Assembly (NCBI GenBank): GCA_951230915.1
Contig: OX579636.1
Span: forward strand, 44,705,912-44,769,911
Reading direction: 5' to 3'
From: Antitrichia curtipendula
Taxonomy: Eukaryota; Streptophyta; Bryopsida; Hypnales; Leucodontaceae
Length of the DNA stretch: 64,000 nucleotides
The notes beneath the pieces were generated by a model that saw only the letters and a list, made by a program, of their open reading frames with translations, was not told the origin of the DNA and did no database searches. Numbering within the stretch: the first letter of the stretch is position 1; every line of letters starts with the position of its first letter. Of the stretch, positions 24,191-36,015 are shown piece after piece. The position numbers and the translations under genes were made by a program.

Positions 24191-26583
24191 CTTTAGTAAA
24201 TGCCTATACCCATGAATGCACAGTCAATTGCACAATCAGGAGGCAACGCAAGCCCATTCTGAAACCATGAGACTTCTACAAAGGATGTAACGATCCTCAC
24301 CCTGTATTTTCACAAAAAAAATTTACACAAAAGTACGACCCCATAGGTCTAATACAAGCAGGACAACAGTAACTAATGCAAATTTCTAAATCATCTGCAG
24401 TTCACGTAACATCAGAGAGTGAGTGGCACAAGCTACACTCATCTTCAAAGTAGAGTATCACTCGAAGCGTAGAAATAGAATCATCTTTCGAAAGAGAAAT
24501 CCGTGCTGTAGATCAACTAAGAAAGGGCTAGTCCAAAAATTGTAAAGCAACAGATGCACATCCAGTTCTCCGCTTTGGAAACACCGACCCCATGCGGAAC
24601 CCACGATGTAATCACGTAACACAGACAAGAACAAGATGCGATTAAAGTCATCAAACCTTCGGTACCAGAAGCTTCAAATTCGTCCGGAAGAGTGTTTAAG
24701 AGTGTCTAAGATCGAGTTTCTAAGAGATGAAGACAAATAGCTTCAACGAATTTTGCGATGAACAACAAGCACAGCTACCGTTCGTGATTCTTCTGCTAAC
24801 AAGATCAACTCGTACCAGAGCTCGCGATGAGTTGCAAGCAGGAACTACAGTCACAAACGAGTCCAGATTCATGACAAACTTGAGAATGACTAAAATACTG
24901 GAGAAGCGCATCTTCATGACCCCAGTTCCAAGACTTCCACGATATGCTGAGTCACTAGAAAAAGCGCAGCACTGGTAACAGTGAAAGTGTGGGGCACGGA
25001 GCTCTTGCGTCTTTCAAGACAAAAAAAGTGCCCATGCGCAAGCTGATTTTTCTGGACTTCACGATGATGCGTACGTCCTTGGGGAAGCAGATTCATGTAC
25101 CCGTGACCATTGTCTGTTGTGTCAGGACTGGCACTTTTGTGCGTGCTTTGGAGTCCAAATTTGGAACTTACTGTGCAGGATTCTCCCTGCAATTCAGAGG
25201 TATTGCAGTACTATGTCACTTATCTTCAGACATAATCTGCTCTCTCTGCATAGCTACTTAAGTCTATTTCCAGGCTAGATTAGGGTTTAGGGTTCTCTGA
25301 TTGCTGTTCCAGTACTTCTGCGTCCCTTCTGGTTCCCTTCGTTTGTGTTTGACAGCGGGAAATTAGGGTTTTAATCATTTTACTTTTGACTACTACGCGT
25401 AACCAGAGATTACATAATCAGTGCTTGCATTCAATATTTTCAAGTTAAGACTTCGTGCTCCGATTCCATTGACTGGTGGATATGTGCTTCTGAGTTAGTG
25501 AGCTGCCGTATGTACGACACGCAATTGCAGTACAAATTGAGGGTGCACGGCAAATATGACAAACTTCAAGCAATTCGTTTTTTGAGATTTCCTGCTCATT
25601 TCTGCGTCACATCTTGTAATTGATAGCGGCTTGTTGAAAATCTAGGAATGATGCGCTTGTAATAAGTCATTACTTATTTACAGTGTGGAGACCACAGAGC
25701 CCAATTGAAATTCGTTGGCTAAGATTTCAAATGACATCACCACGGCTTTTTATGTCCAGTTCAAGAATTTGAACCATTCGAGGAAACAGCTATGGAGTAT
25801 CTTTTCTGGTCATCAGAATTGGTCTTCAACTGTTGGAGTGAGGATCGTGCACTCGGCTCCCAAGATTAGCTATCAAGGGGTCAAAGCACCGAATCTTGTT
25901 CCCAGGACACTGAATTCGTATCATATCCAAGCCATTCTAAAGTTGTTTCAACAGGTTGAATACTTATCTAGAAAACTAATGAAACCCTAGCAAATCCTCA
26001 ACACCATAGGCACAAGAATCTCCACGCGACAATCACTGACAATAGAGTACTGGAACATAACATTCAAAGCAACTGGGACCATTCACCACGTCCACTGTAG
26101 ACTCACATTGAAAAAAGCATCCTAAGCTAGGAAAATTCTAAACAATTGAATTGAGAACATGGCTTTGCAAGGACTGTCCAAGATTATTGTGTCAAAAAAG
26201 AATCCAGATCCTCTTTCAGGAACAGCTCCAGGGTATTGAGGACTTCGAAGCGTCTCCATCAAAGCTTACTTCCTGTAAATTTAAGGTTTGGAGGTAAAAC
26301 TTCTAGTCAAGCTGCGCATTCACGAATAAAACTACGGCACAGGGTACATAACATTCTTGACTGCGGAGGTTGTAATCCTTCTACAATGTCAATGTACCTG
26401 AGATTAATTCATTGTACAATGACCCACGGTTCATGAGCAAGCTTGAGTTCACAATTTCCTACAATCAAAGGAGCCTTTATTCATGGAAAGCAAAGGCCCC
26501 CCTGCCCAGAAGTTCAAGAATGTTTAAGCTGAACTTAGCGACCTACAAAGCTTTTAAACGGACACGACCTCCGCTTGCCCTAA
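24191..26583. other. Upstream/leader region of the GABA transaminase gene and intergenic DNA
   Basis: A good donor (ACAGG|GTGAGG on the minus strand near 24290-24305) could end an upstream leader or N-terminal exon. Telo-box motifs (TTAGGGTTTAGGG at 25280-25292, and again near 25362) lie about 1.1 kb upstream of the ATG, suggesting transcription starts well upstream. Plus-strand open frames of 80-91 codons here are not recognised. Confidence 0.45.
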
Positions 26584-26931
26584 TCAAGAACATGGCAACC
26601 AGTTCAAAGCCATAACCCTATGCAAAGAAAAGGAGAAGAGAAGAAACTGATGATGCAAGGGCATCCCTGCAAAGCTATTGATCTGCGCTGTTGTTCCCTC
26701 GTCCATCTTCACCATGTGTCTCGCATCATGGCTGGTCTCCTTGGTGCTTCCCGAATTCGACTCTTCCTCCTTCTTGGCCTTGTTCTGCTTCTTCCGCTCC
26801 GCCTTGCATCGATCGCTGCACGTCTTCACGTCGTCCCAGCACCGCTCCCACACCTTGCGCCACGTGAAGGGACGCTGGCACACCTCGCACAGCTTCCACG
26901 GCAAGTTCTCTTTCTTCACCCCTCGCGGCAT
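26584..26931 (-). CDS. DUF2256-domain small zinc-binding protein
   Basis: A single exon of 115 codons from the ATG at 26929-26931; an in-frame ATG eight codons upstream is possible, but the family normally begins at this [11 protein letters not shown]. The core has [18 protein letters not shown] followed by TCSDRC, so paired cysteines probably form a small zinc ribbon. The rest is a Lys/Glu-rich tail and an unconserved C-terminus. DUF2256 proteins are common in bacteria, often near photolyase/cryptochrome genes, and occur in plants and algae. No function is established. Nothing in the neighbourhood (retroelements to the right, GABA transaminase to the left) adds evidence. Confidence 0.85.
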   Translation of the reverse strand: MPRGVKKENLPWKLCEVCQRPFTWRKVWERCWDDVKTCSDRCKAERKKQNKAKKEEESNSGSTKETSHDARHMVKMDEGTTAQINSFAGMPLHHQFLLFSFSLHRVMALNWLPCS

Positions 26932-27340
26932 AGCTCTTCTGGATTGAAACCTCACGATGTGGGAAGTAGAACTGTGGGTTCCGGGCTTGTTAATCTAGCA
27001 TCAACGACATTCTGAAAGAATGTAGAAGCAAATTCCAGATCGGAAGGTCAAGAAGAGAATGTGCGGGAGACAAAGGGAGTGGAATTCTGGAGGATTTGTT
27101 AAATGGGGAGCTTCAAGGTTTGTTGCGACAAATTGCAAAAGCAGCCTACACGCAAGATTGCGCCGATGGAATGCTTGCAAAGCGATAAAGTAAAGTGATA
27201 AAGTAAAAGCAGAGGAAAAAAGCTCCACTGATGTGGCCAGCTCTGCTCCACCTTACAAGCCTGCTCACCTTAGTAGTTGGTACCCCTTTCACCCTTCAAG
27301 GACCAGGTGTTCAAATTTCAAAAACAATGGATGAACGCAA
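26932..27340. other. Upstream region of the DUF2256 gene
   Basis: It holds the presumed promoter and leader of the minus-strand DUF2256 gene. A short direct repeat GATAAAGTAAA occurs near 27184-27205. No other gene was seen. Confidence 0.4.
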
Positions 27341-27344
27341 ACAC

Positions 27345-27830
27345 ATCCCAAGCAAACAAAAAAATGAGTTTTTTCATCCACCAAAGTTTTTGAAGATTTT
27401 TGTGTTAGTTCTTTCACATTTGTACATTATACATTCTAAAAACTTCGCTTCGAAAATATTTTATAATTCAAAAGGTACTAGGAGGTTTGGCCTCAAAAAA
27501 TAACTTTTTCAAACTTTCAAAAATTGACCCTTCAAAAAGGACTTGATTACTTGAATAGAAAAGTAAAATAATAATCTTCAAAAATCACTATGATTTGAAC
27601 TTAACATTTTGAAATTAAAGAGAAAAAGTTCTTGCAAAAATCACAAATATTCAATCTACAATCAATTTTAGGCTTCAAAATTTTATTGGAAAATATTGAT
27701 ATGTGTACTAATTGACCCAACTATACGAATATGATCTATGGATTGTATTTAAAAATTAATATTTGAGAGTTTTTTTTCTTTTAAGCTGCATTTTATTATA
27801 CATCTTTACAATTTTGGAAATCTAGATTAT
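27345..27830. repeat. Dispersed AT-rich repeat, copy A
   Basis: Collinear with 47150-47625. Shared blocks include TTAGTTCTTT, TCTTCAAAAATCACTATGAT, TAACATTTTGAA, TCTACAAT, TTTTATTG and GTGTACTA. Similarity is clear but diverged. No protein motif was seen, and the ends were not defined. Confidence 0.65.
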
Positions 27831-29455
27831 CCCATGGTGCTTAAAAGATTACAACTTTTTATTGGACTTGATGTGTTTTAAGCATTTAAGATGAGTTTAT
27901 ATAGAGTTTATTATTTATTCAAATAATTTATTTTTCGTATAAACATACGCCCTTTTCTTCACTCAATCTAATGATATTAAAAATTTCTCCATTTAGATTA
28001 TCCTTCCTCAATGTGATCAATCAAAGTAAATAATATAAAATCATGAATCCTCAATCTTTAAAGGGTTAGTTACCAAATCTGACACAACTTGGATTTTTAT
28101 TATTTTAGAGTTACCTTATCATGCAAAGACACCATACCAAGGATGTAATTAATTTTAAGATTGTAAGGTCTTTGACATCAACTACAAATTGCTATCAAAT
28201 TTGGCGTAAAATAATTTAGGTATATTCGCTAAGAGTTGTATTAGCAACGTGCATCTAGTTCAAAAGTGTGCCTAGTTTGAAAAGTGTATTTAAATGTATT
28301 CTTAATAAAATTATAGTATTCATCACTCATAATGTGCCACCTTGGACTTTCCTATACTCTCATGACTTTTGATTGAGTGTCATAAGCTTTGATGGATGAA
28401 TTCATCACTGGATGACAATATCAAGATGTTATGTTTGATATTATTGCTACCATGAAAATAGATGGATACTTACAAAAATGTGTCAAAAAGAATACCGGGT
28501 TCTTATAGTGTCAACCACAGGTTGTCTATGGTTTAGCTAATCAAGTTGTCTACGGTTTTCTATGCCAACACTAGTTTGCAAAAAAGCTCTTATGTGGTTG
28601 TTGTGTATGGAATCCTTATGTGAAGTAGCGGAAGCCATACATGCCCCTTGGAATGGTTTCCTTTTTTTTAGGTGGAAGGCATTGTAAGAAAACAAATAAC
28701 ACCCAAGTAGATAATTAAACTAGGAGAAAATGAGCACAAAAGTAAGTCATTACATAGAGTCTTAATTAGATGGTAATCACATTTATTTATGATCATTGTA
28801 TTGTATGAGAATTATATGGTTATAAAATTATAAATAATAAATTAGTCACAAATAACATCTCTCATAGAAATAATTATGCCCACACCTTCTTAGGATCTAT
28901 ACTTGCATAAAGAACAATAATTTATTAATGGTTGAAGGCTACAGGTGGGATGTGAATAATGTGTTTGCAAGTCGTGAATGGCTATAAACTTGTAATTATA
29001 TTATCCAATTGAAATTGTTTGAAAACATGTGTTAAATGCTTGTAGAGGAACCATGAAGTTATAAGAAATTGAAAACTATGGATCACTTCATGTTGAGGTA
29101 GTATTCATATACCAAAGTCTTAAAGGTCATTGCAAGAAATACTTGCCATTTTTGTCTTAAAACAACCTATTTCAGTGAATATTGTGATTTTAGGATTGAT
29201 TTTTTTTTAAATGAAATAAAATACGGATAAATTATAAATGTTCAAAATAGCATGTGTGTGAAAATTGAGGTCTAGAAAAAAAGAGCGATGGAAAATGCCA
29301 AAAAAATAGACACTTTGATGTTTGATTTTTAGAAAATAGTTTTAAAATTGAGATGTTTAAAAACTAGGAAAAAAATTGGAAAAAATTACTCAATGTCTAT
29401 AATATGTACCTTCATTTCATAAAAAATTGATATATGATGCAAAATTTATGAGCAA
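27831..29455. other. AT-rich DNA, unclassified
   Basis: No gene, inverted-repeat pair or transposon protein motif was recognised in this 1.6 kb. It is probably decayed repeat DNA around the retroelement remains. Confidence 0.5.
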
Positions 29456-30161
29456 AAAAACACCTATCCAAAATCAAGGAAAAATAAAAAACAATAAGTT
29501 TTTTTTGCAATCATCCAAAATAATAAACTGTAACGCATTGTAGAAAATCCAGTATTTAAAAAGTCTAGACTGTTTTCACACTCCTTGATGGACTTTTCTA
29601 GGATTTTTTGGGCCATTTTGGTTAAAAACCCTTGTACATGTCTATTTTGCATCAAAATAACCTCAATTATTAAATCATTAATATTAGTATATAAAATTAT
29701 ATTTTCCTTTGAAGGATCAATAATTGTCAAAATAGGGGCATGAATTAAAGTTTATTTTAAAACATCAAATTTCAAATCACATTTATTAGTCCAAACAATC
29801 GAGTTAGACTTACTTTCAAGAATAGTCATTGGAGCAACTACTTTGGAGAATCATTTTACAAATCTATTATAGCAACTAGCAAGACCTAAAAAAGTTCTTA
29901 TCTTAGTCTTGTCTTTAGATACCACTTAATCTTTAATCACTTTGATTTTTTGAAGGTCAACCCAAACTCCATCTTCAGAAAAAATAAAATTATCATGGTA
30001 ATCAATATGGGCTTTAATAAACTCACACTTGCTCATCTTGGCCAAAAATTTATTAGCCCTCAAAATTGCAAACACCTTTCCAAGGTGTTCTTTGTATTCT
30101 CCCATTATCTTAGAAATTATTAATATATCATTCATGAATTAAGTACAAACCTACTCAAAAA

Positions 30162-30341
30162 GGCCACATTCGTTATATTGAGACTTTTTGCAGATTTTGA
30201 GACAGAGTGCTACTTATTGGAAAATTAATTTAAAAAAATAGTAATTCAAACCAAAAATACTAGTAAAGAGATAAAGTGGTTTATCCTTGAGTCGAGGATA
30301 AAAATGAGACTACAAAAAGTCTCAATATAACAAATATGACC
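30162..30341. mobile_element. 180-bp foldback/MITE inside the gypsy relic
   Basis: The outer 32 bp form near-perfect inverted repeats: GTTATATTGAGACTTTTTG on the left and CAAAAAGTCTCAATATAAC on the right, with flanking bases also pairing apart from a few C/T changes. It separates the NDILIISK part from the LINALATF part of the reverse transcriptase relic, so it is a later insertion. There is no coding capacity. Confidence 0.75.
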
Positions 30342-30463
30342 TTTCAAGTATTAACAAAATAAAGAATTCATTAAAGTTATAAATGTGGCAAGAGCATTTA
30401 TAAGTCTAAAAAGCATTACAACAAACTCATAGTGACCCTATTGGGATTGAAATGAGGTCTTTT

Positions 30464-31642
30464 CACTAGAAAAAAATGAGGGTTTTGCAACTACACTATG
30501 CAACTATTCTTTTAGTTGTACAGGATATTTGCGACTGGTTTGCGACTCGTAATAATTTAGAGATTTGTAGTTGCAGTGGACATCCTAAAATCTAGGAAAA
30601 AAGTGTAGCAATTGCAAAAGTCACGCCTCATGTGTGATTCATTTGCGACTTGTTTGCAACTTGTAGATTTGTAGATTTTAAAATATTAATCTCAATAATT
30701 TGTAGATTTTTGAATTTCATATCTACCTTTGTCTAGATTTTTGAATTTCAAAACTAGCTTTATTTTAGATTTTTGAATTTCAAATCTGTTTTTTTATAGA
30801 TTTAAAATTTTCAAATCTATTTTCTTCCTAGATTTAAAAAATTCAAATACTGGTATTTAATAGATTTCATTGGTTTAGGATGCCTTAAAATTTATTGGAT
30901 TTTAAATATTTTTTGATTTTCATAGATTGTAGAAATCTACAAATTGTAAAAATTTATATTCTATAGAAGTATACAAATTATACAAATTCTAGAATTCTAT
31001 CAACGAAATTCATTGCATAAGACTACAACAACTTACAAGTCTTATATGTCCAACCTAATAGTACTCTTTACAAATGATATGGGACAATTGATATAAGACA
31101 AATGAAAATGAACTTTGGAAGCGCCTAGGAAACAATTAGAAACCGACTAAGAAATAATTAGTGTACGGCTTAAGAGCAACTAGGAAACAACTAGCTTCAC
31201 TTCTAAAAAATTCAAATTTTTTGTTGATTTGGTCACATTCATTTGGTTCACTTTTCTATTGACTTCTATCCAAATCAACAAATTACTCTCCAAATCAATA
31301 GAAAAGTGAATCAAATCTATGCAACCAAATCAATAGAAAAGCTGAATTTTTTATTACTATAGGAAACAACTAAGAAACAACTAGTGTACAACTAGAAAGC
31401 AATTAGGAAACAACTATGGTCATTTTACACTTGCAATCTTTTCCTAGTTGTTTCCTAGTCGTTTTTTGCAACTATAGATTGACTACTTCGCAACTAAAAC
31501 AATGTATGAATGTTGTAAAACAACAACATAAAACAATTATGTTAGATTTGGTGCTAATAGAGAAGATTATAGTTGCAAGATAGTTGTTTAGGATACTAGT
31601 TGCATGGTAGTCGGTTGTGCCGGACATGTTTTTCTTCTAGTG
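30464..31642. mobile_element. 1.18-kb CACTA-like non-autonomous transposon
   Basis: The element starts CACTAGAAAAAAATG and ends with the inverse of CACTAGAAGAAAAACATG. A 3-bp direct duplication TTT flanks it (30461-30463 and 31643-31645), as expected for CACTA (En/Spm) elements. Subterminal sequence holds many copies of AACTAGGAAACAACTA-like and TTTGCGACT-like motifs in both orientations, another CACTA feature. No transposase is encoded. It sits inside the reverse transcriptase relic. Confidence 0.85.
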
Positions 31643-32794
31643 TTTCAATATCAAATTCTTTGATTCTAATTTGAAGGTAGCCACTCTTCAAGTCAATCTT
31701 AGAAAATATAGTGTGTCCTCTGTTGTTGCAACAATCAAAATCAAAATAATTTTCTAATTTTCTAATCTATTAAAAACTTTGAATTTCAATATTTTTTATG
31801 TCATGAGTTTGGACGTCATGAAGCAAAACTCATGCACCCTTCTTTGTCAAGAGTTCACTGACGGTACTGTAAACACGACTAGAAAATGTACAGTCCATGA
31901 AATCTCAATGTAATAAACAAAACAAACAAATAGCCTAACTTAATGAATGGATCTTTGTCCCTTATTTAATCTTTAAACAAACTAATAGAAATCTTAAGGA
32001 TGTGCTTAAGATACATGTTGATAAGAAATACTCCCTTTATTCCACTAAAAAACTCCAAAAGCCTTATCCATGAGGGATTTATTATTTTTTTAGTCTTTGT
32101 ACCAATGATATATACATTCAAAAACTAGTATCCCATCTTTTATATCTATGCAAAATCTCTAGCCTAGGCGCTGTTGTTCAAGCATCCAAAATCTCTGCAA
32201 AAAGTATCATATTTGAGCATTGTTCATGAATGCTACCAACTCATCATTCTTGATGATTGGTGGCAACAACGGAATTGTAGAAATCTCTGCTCCCAACCTA
32301 AATACCACAACTTGGAAACATGGCCCCCTTCGTGAACAAAGCGCCCAAGTAGTCACTAAATCCATCGTTAGCACAACTATTTGAAGAAGCAGTAAGTACA
32401 AGGTGCCTCATATGGGCAAGGCGAAGCTTACTAGGAGAGGAATGCCCCTTGATTGCTTGCCACTAACTCCCACAAGGTCATTCAATACGGCCAATGCTTA
32501 CTATCCAGTTGAGATTAGTAAAACCGAGGTTATTAGTGGGACATAAATTGTGCTTGATTTGGAGGTTTTTAGTGAGACAGAGGGAATAATATTCTTGGGC
32601 TAAATGGGTACACTTGATATAATTTTTGTACAATAATAAGACTCATAGCAATATCGATGTCAATCCATTCTTTGCCTTATATAATAAAAAAATGTAAGAT
32701 TTCAGTTCCTCTAGCTATCAAGCTCTAATTCAAAGGTTGAAAATTTGAATCACATGAGAAGGGATACGAATGAAGTCATTGAATCTGTAAAATT

Positions 32795-33155
32795 GAATAT
32801 GAGAAGTGCTCAAAATAGAGTTAAATATTACGTTGATAAAAAAATAAGTTGTTGTGAGTTTGAAATAGGTGATAAATTTTTTTGAAAATTTATCTTCAAC
32901 GGTCATGCTTAAAATGTAGAAAGTTAAGAAAATTATGTCTACTATTTTGTGGCCATTTGAAATTATCATATGAATAGGAACAATGGCTTATGAATTAGAT
33001 TTGCCTAGCAATTGGAATATTCACAATTATATTTTTTCATGTGAGTTTGTTGAGGAAATATGTTTATGATGCTAACCATATACTACCTAAGCTTCTTAAA
33101 GTTGCTCTTGTAGGAAAATTATTTATGAAAATAGAGAGAATAATAAAAGTTAATA
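32795..33155 (+). mobile_element. Decayed Ty3/gypsy integrase C-terminal region (plus strand)
   Basis: Plus-strand frames give AQNRVKYYVDKK and CCEFEIGDKFF, then, with frame shifts, a LAIGIF segment and HVSLLRKYVYDANHIL. This is the usual order of the gypsy integrase C-terminus (AQ-R-K-YADKKR, FEVGD-V-LK, NVFHVS-L--Y). Stop codons and shifts show it is dead. It is on the opposite strand to the reverse transcriptase relic 1 kb away. Confidence 0.7.
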
Positions 33156-34015
33156 TGCAACATCTACCGCATAAATCATTCCAAAAGCTTTTACCAAAGT
33201 AGAAGGGCTGCTGTGAAAATGGAGCCTTTTGGAGAAGAGAGATTGAATTCCAAAATGACTATCCTAACTTGTCATTGAGATAATAACTAATTTTAAGGAG
33301 GGGATTTTCTCATGACCATAGATGGAGGATCATGAGCTTAGATGGATGGACTAATTTATGATGAAATGTGCATTGGTGTACAATCAGAGATTGCTTGGAG
33401 ATAGAGTATCTCCAAATAGTAGATTCCTACACTAGAATTAAACAACTCCATTTGGATGACATGTACAATAGGGTTAAATAGTTCCAAGATGAAAACAATT
33501 GTGGTGGAACTTGAAATTAGACAAATCCGAATGGAGGATCAAAATTTGGATAAGATATGAACTCATACTTAAATTAATTTGAAATATGATTAAGATTATT
33601 ATTTGAGTGAATGGTTCTAAATAGAACCAATAATAGGAAGTAAAAGTATAATTTTTTATTTATTATATATTATATATGATAAAGCTTGAATGTGATCTAT
33701 ATTTGATGAGGCTTTCACCTTATTATCTTCCACTCCAACAAACCAAATATATTCTATAAATACTCATTAGGAAAAAAATGAGCCCTCAGAGGGGCCATGA
33801 ATTTGTGGACAATGGGAATAGTTGGGAATGTTGGCCTAATCAATGGAAATTTTTTCACTTAAATAAATTTTTAAATATTAAAAAAAAGAATAGAATTCTT
33901 AATATTAAAATAATTTAGAAATTACAAAAAAAATGAATTTGATGTGACATTAGTGCGACCACATTGGATTGCTATTTTTGCATTAGCTTTTTTATAATAT
34001 TTTTAATTATTAAAA
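33156..34015. other. AT-rich DNA flanking retroelement remains
   Basis: No gene was supported. It probably includes the 3' end or LTR of the plus-strand gypsy relic, but no LTR pair could be identified by eye. Confidence 0.45.
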
Positions 34016-34974
34016 AAATTTAACCCTAAAGGACCAAATAGTGTTTTCTGGAAACATAGTGATTTTGGGCAACTCACCACAAATGGAATTTTTTTTTTTC
34101 CAATGAAATTTTCTTAAAACATGAGCCTAAAGAGTAGCTTTAGGCCCAACAATTTTCATAATTTTTGACTTCATGGTTAAAAAGTTATTGCATGATATGT
34201 GATTTTTCAATGCTTAGTAAGCAGCCTGGGCAGCAAAAAAAACTTCTTTAAAAATCACTTTCTTAAAAAATAAAAATTTGAAACTAGTTCTTAAGATTTG
34301 TATACATATGGAAAGCTTTGAATCATTCCATTTTGATTAATGAGATGAAAGTTATGAGGAGTTTTACTTGCGGATAGTTTGCGGGTAGCTATGAAATTTA
34401 CTCTAAGATAAAATTTTAAGTCTTTAATTTAACTCAATTTTCAATATTTTGAAAATAAAATAAAATTATAGGATGTAGATTGTTTATTAAAAAGTTACAA
34501 TTATTAGGATTGGCATTTTTCAATTTCATAAACAAATTTTCAACAATTTAATATTTTTAAACATTCTCTACTTCCTTCTACTTACTATTTTTTTTCCTAT
34601 ATGTTGTACAATTCCAAATGATCTGAAAATTTTCAAGCATGTAGCCAGTTTGTCTCAAAGGATGAATCCAAAGAATTACAACCATTTTGGACATTTTTCA
34701 TAATGATATGACCTTGTGAAGTGCAGCTGCCCGATTTTTTGCAGCATCAAAAAAAGGGTTTTTATCACTTCAAATGCTAATATTTTGCAATCTACACAGT
34801 GAAAATTTCTGAAATTTTTTCCACATCTTCTCAAACCAGTTTAATACAAGATCCTATTATTACATGTGTCCAAAAATGTTGTTTTTTTCTAAAATTTTGG
34901 TACTTGTACTAGAAATGGCAATTTTGGAGCGTTTTTAGTGAGAACATAGTCAACAACCTTTGGGGGTTAAATTT
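34016..34974. mobile_element. TTTAACCC-ended non-autonomous element, copy 2
   Basis: The ends AATTTAACCCTAAAGG (left) and CCTTTGGGGGTTAAATT (right) are imperfect inverted repeats. The interior of about 0.95 kb is non-coding. Its right half shares several blocks with the 7238-7826 element (caaatgctaatat, tacaagatcctat, ggcaattttgg / ggtagttttgag). It is treated as the same family. Confidence 0.55.
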
Positions 34975-34981
34975 ATGAAAA

Positions 34982-35023
34982 GAAACTAAAATTTAAATTT
35001 TTAAATTTTTAAATTTTAGTTTC
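34982..35023. repeat. 42-bp palindrome
   Basis: GAAACTAAAATTTAAA and its exact inverse TTTAAATTTTAGTTTC flank a short A/T spacer, just outside the right end of the TTTAACCC-ended element. Confidence 0.8.
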
Positions 35024-35960
35024 AGTGTGCTCATTTTTCATCATTGATGATGAATAGTGGCCATTGTCCCTCAAAGGGGCTTTGAATTCCATTGAAGGGA
35101 ACTTTTGCATGGCTCAATTTTTTTTCTAATGAAAAATTGACCAAATAACTAATCACAAGTGGAATGGTGAAAAATAAAACCCCAAAGATATACACATCCG
35201 TAATCAACATTTTTCATAATGCTTCATCTAGGGATCCAAAAATGTCACAATAACCTTACTAATATTATTCACACAAGATGTACACATTTCAAACATGAAA
35301 ATTTATGAGAGTGAAATGTTGTTTTCTGGTTAATATGGGAGACAATCAACTTATGAAATTTCAAACCTTTAACCCCAAAATGACCCTGGAAATTCCTGAG
35401 CTTCTAGGAATTTGTTCTAAATTGAATTAAAAGCCAACATTTTGATAAGTTGTATCAATTTTTTTTGAATTGTAACCGTATAAAATCAAACTAGACATGT
35501 TAGACATCACATTAGAAAAGAAAACACAACAATATCTCTTACGGATTGAAAGATTATAATGTTTGATCTTGAGGGTGTTAAAATTGTGAAAGTGATTTGA
35601 AGTCTATCAATCCTCTTTTCACATGTCAAATCTAAAAAGTTGGTCACCAAAAAAATATGAGGTTGAAGGGCCTAACATGCATGACCCCAATCAATTTATG
35701 ACTTTTCAAAATCTACTCTACAATTTTTTTGGATGAATTTCTAATGTGATTTTTTCTCAAAGATCTAGTGTATTTGAGGCTCATTCCCAAGAGCCCTTAA
35801 CACTACAAAATTCAAGATTGCAATGGACACCCGTGCACAAAATCTTGATTAGAAAAATCATAATCAATCATTTTCAAAATCAGATTTTTAAAGCTAAAAT
35901 TAAACTTCAAAAATAATTTATCAACAATATAAACTACAAAAAATAGTAGTTTAGTAAGGT
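35024..35960. other. AT-rich DNA, unclassified
   Basis: No gene was recognised. Phrases similar to the neighbouring non-autonomous repeats occur, such as 'ttaaccccaaaatgaccctgg' split near 35370-35390, so more of that repeat family may be present. Confidence 0.4.
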
Positions 35961-36015
35961 TTTGTTTAACTTCAAAAATTGGTCAAGGACACATTCCGTC
36001 CTCAGGGTCCTTTTG

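Larger units (their letters stand above)
29456..31850 (-). mobile_element. Decayed Ty3/gypsy reverse transcriptase region (minus strand), with two nested insertions
   Basis: Minus-strand motifs in pol order: FSKIDLKSGY (about 31665-31715), then after the CACTA-like insertion GHYEF and LINALATF (about 30385-30450), NDILIISK and LAKMSKCEF (about 30030-30135), FLGLASCYNRF (about 29870-29920), and an RNase H-like start (about 29640-29730). These match the order of a Ty3/gypsy reverse transcriptase. The frame is broken by several stop codons and shifts, so it is a dead copy. LTRs were not found. Confidence 0.8.

Noticed and set aside
32207..32401. 64-codon minus-strand frame between the gypsy remnants
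   Set aside because: Position suggested gag or protease, but no zinc knuckle or D-T/S-G protease motif is visible.
33775..35110. Possible larger element bounded by CCTCAGAGGGGCC-like sequences
   Set aside because: The two ends are each self-complementary but do not pair convincingly with each other, and no target duplication is visible.
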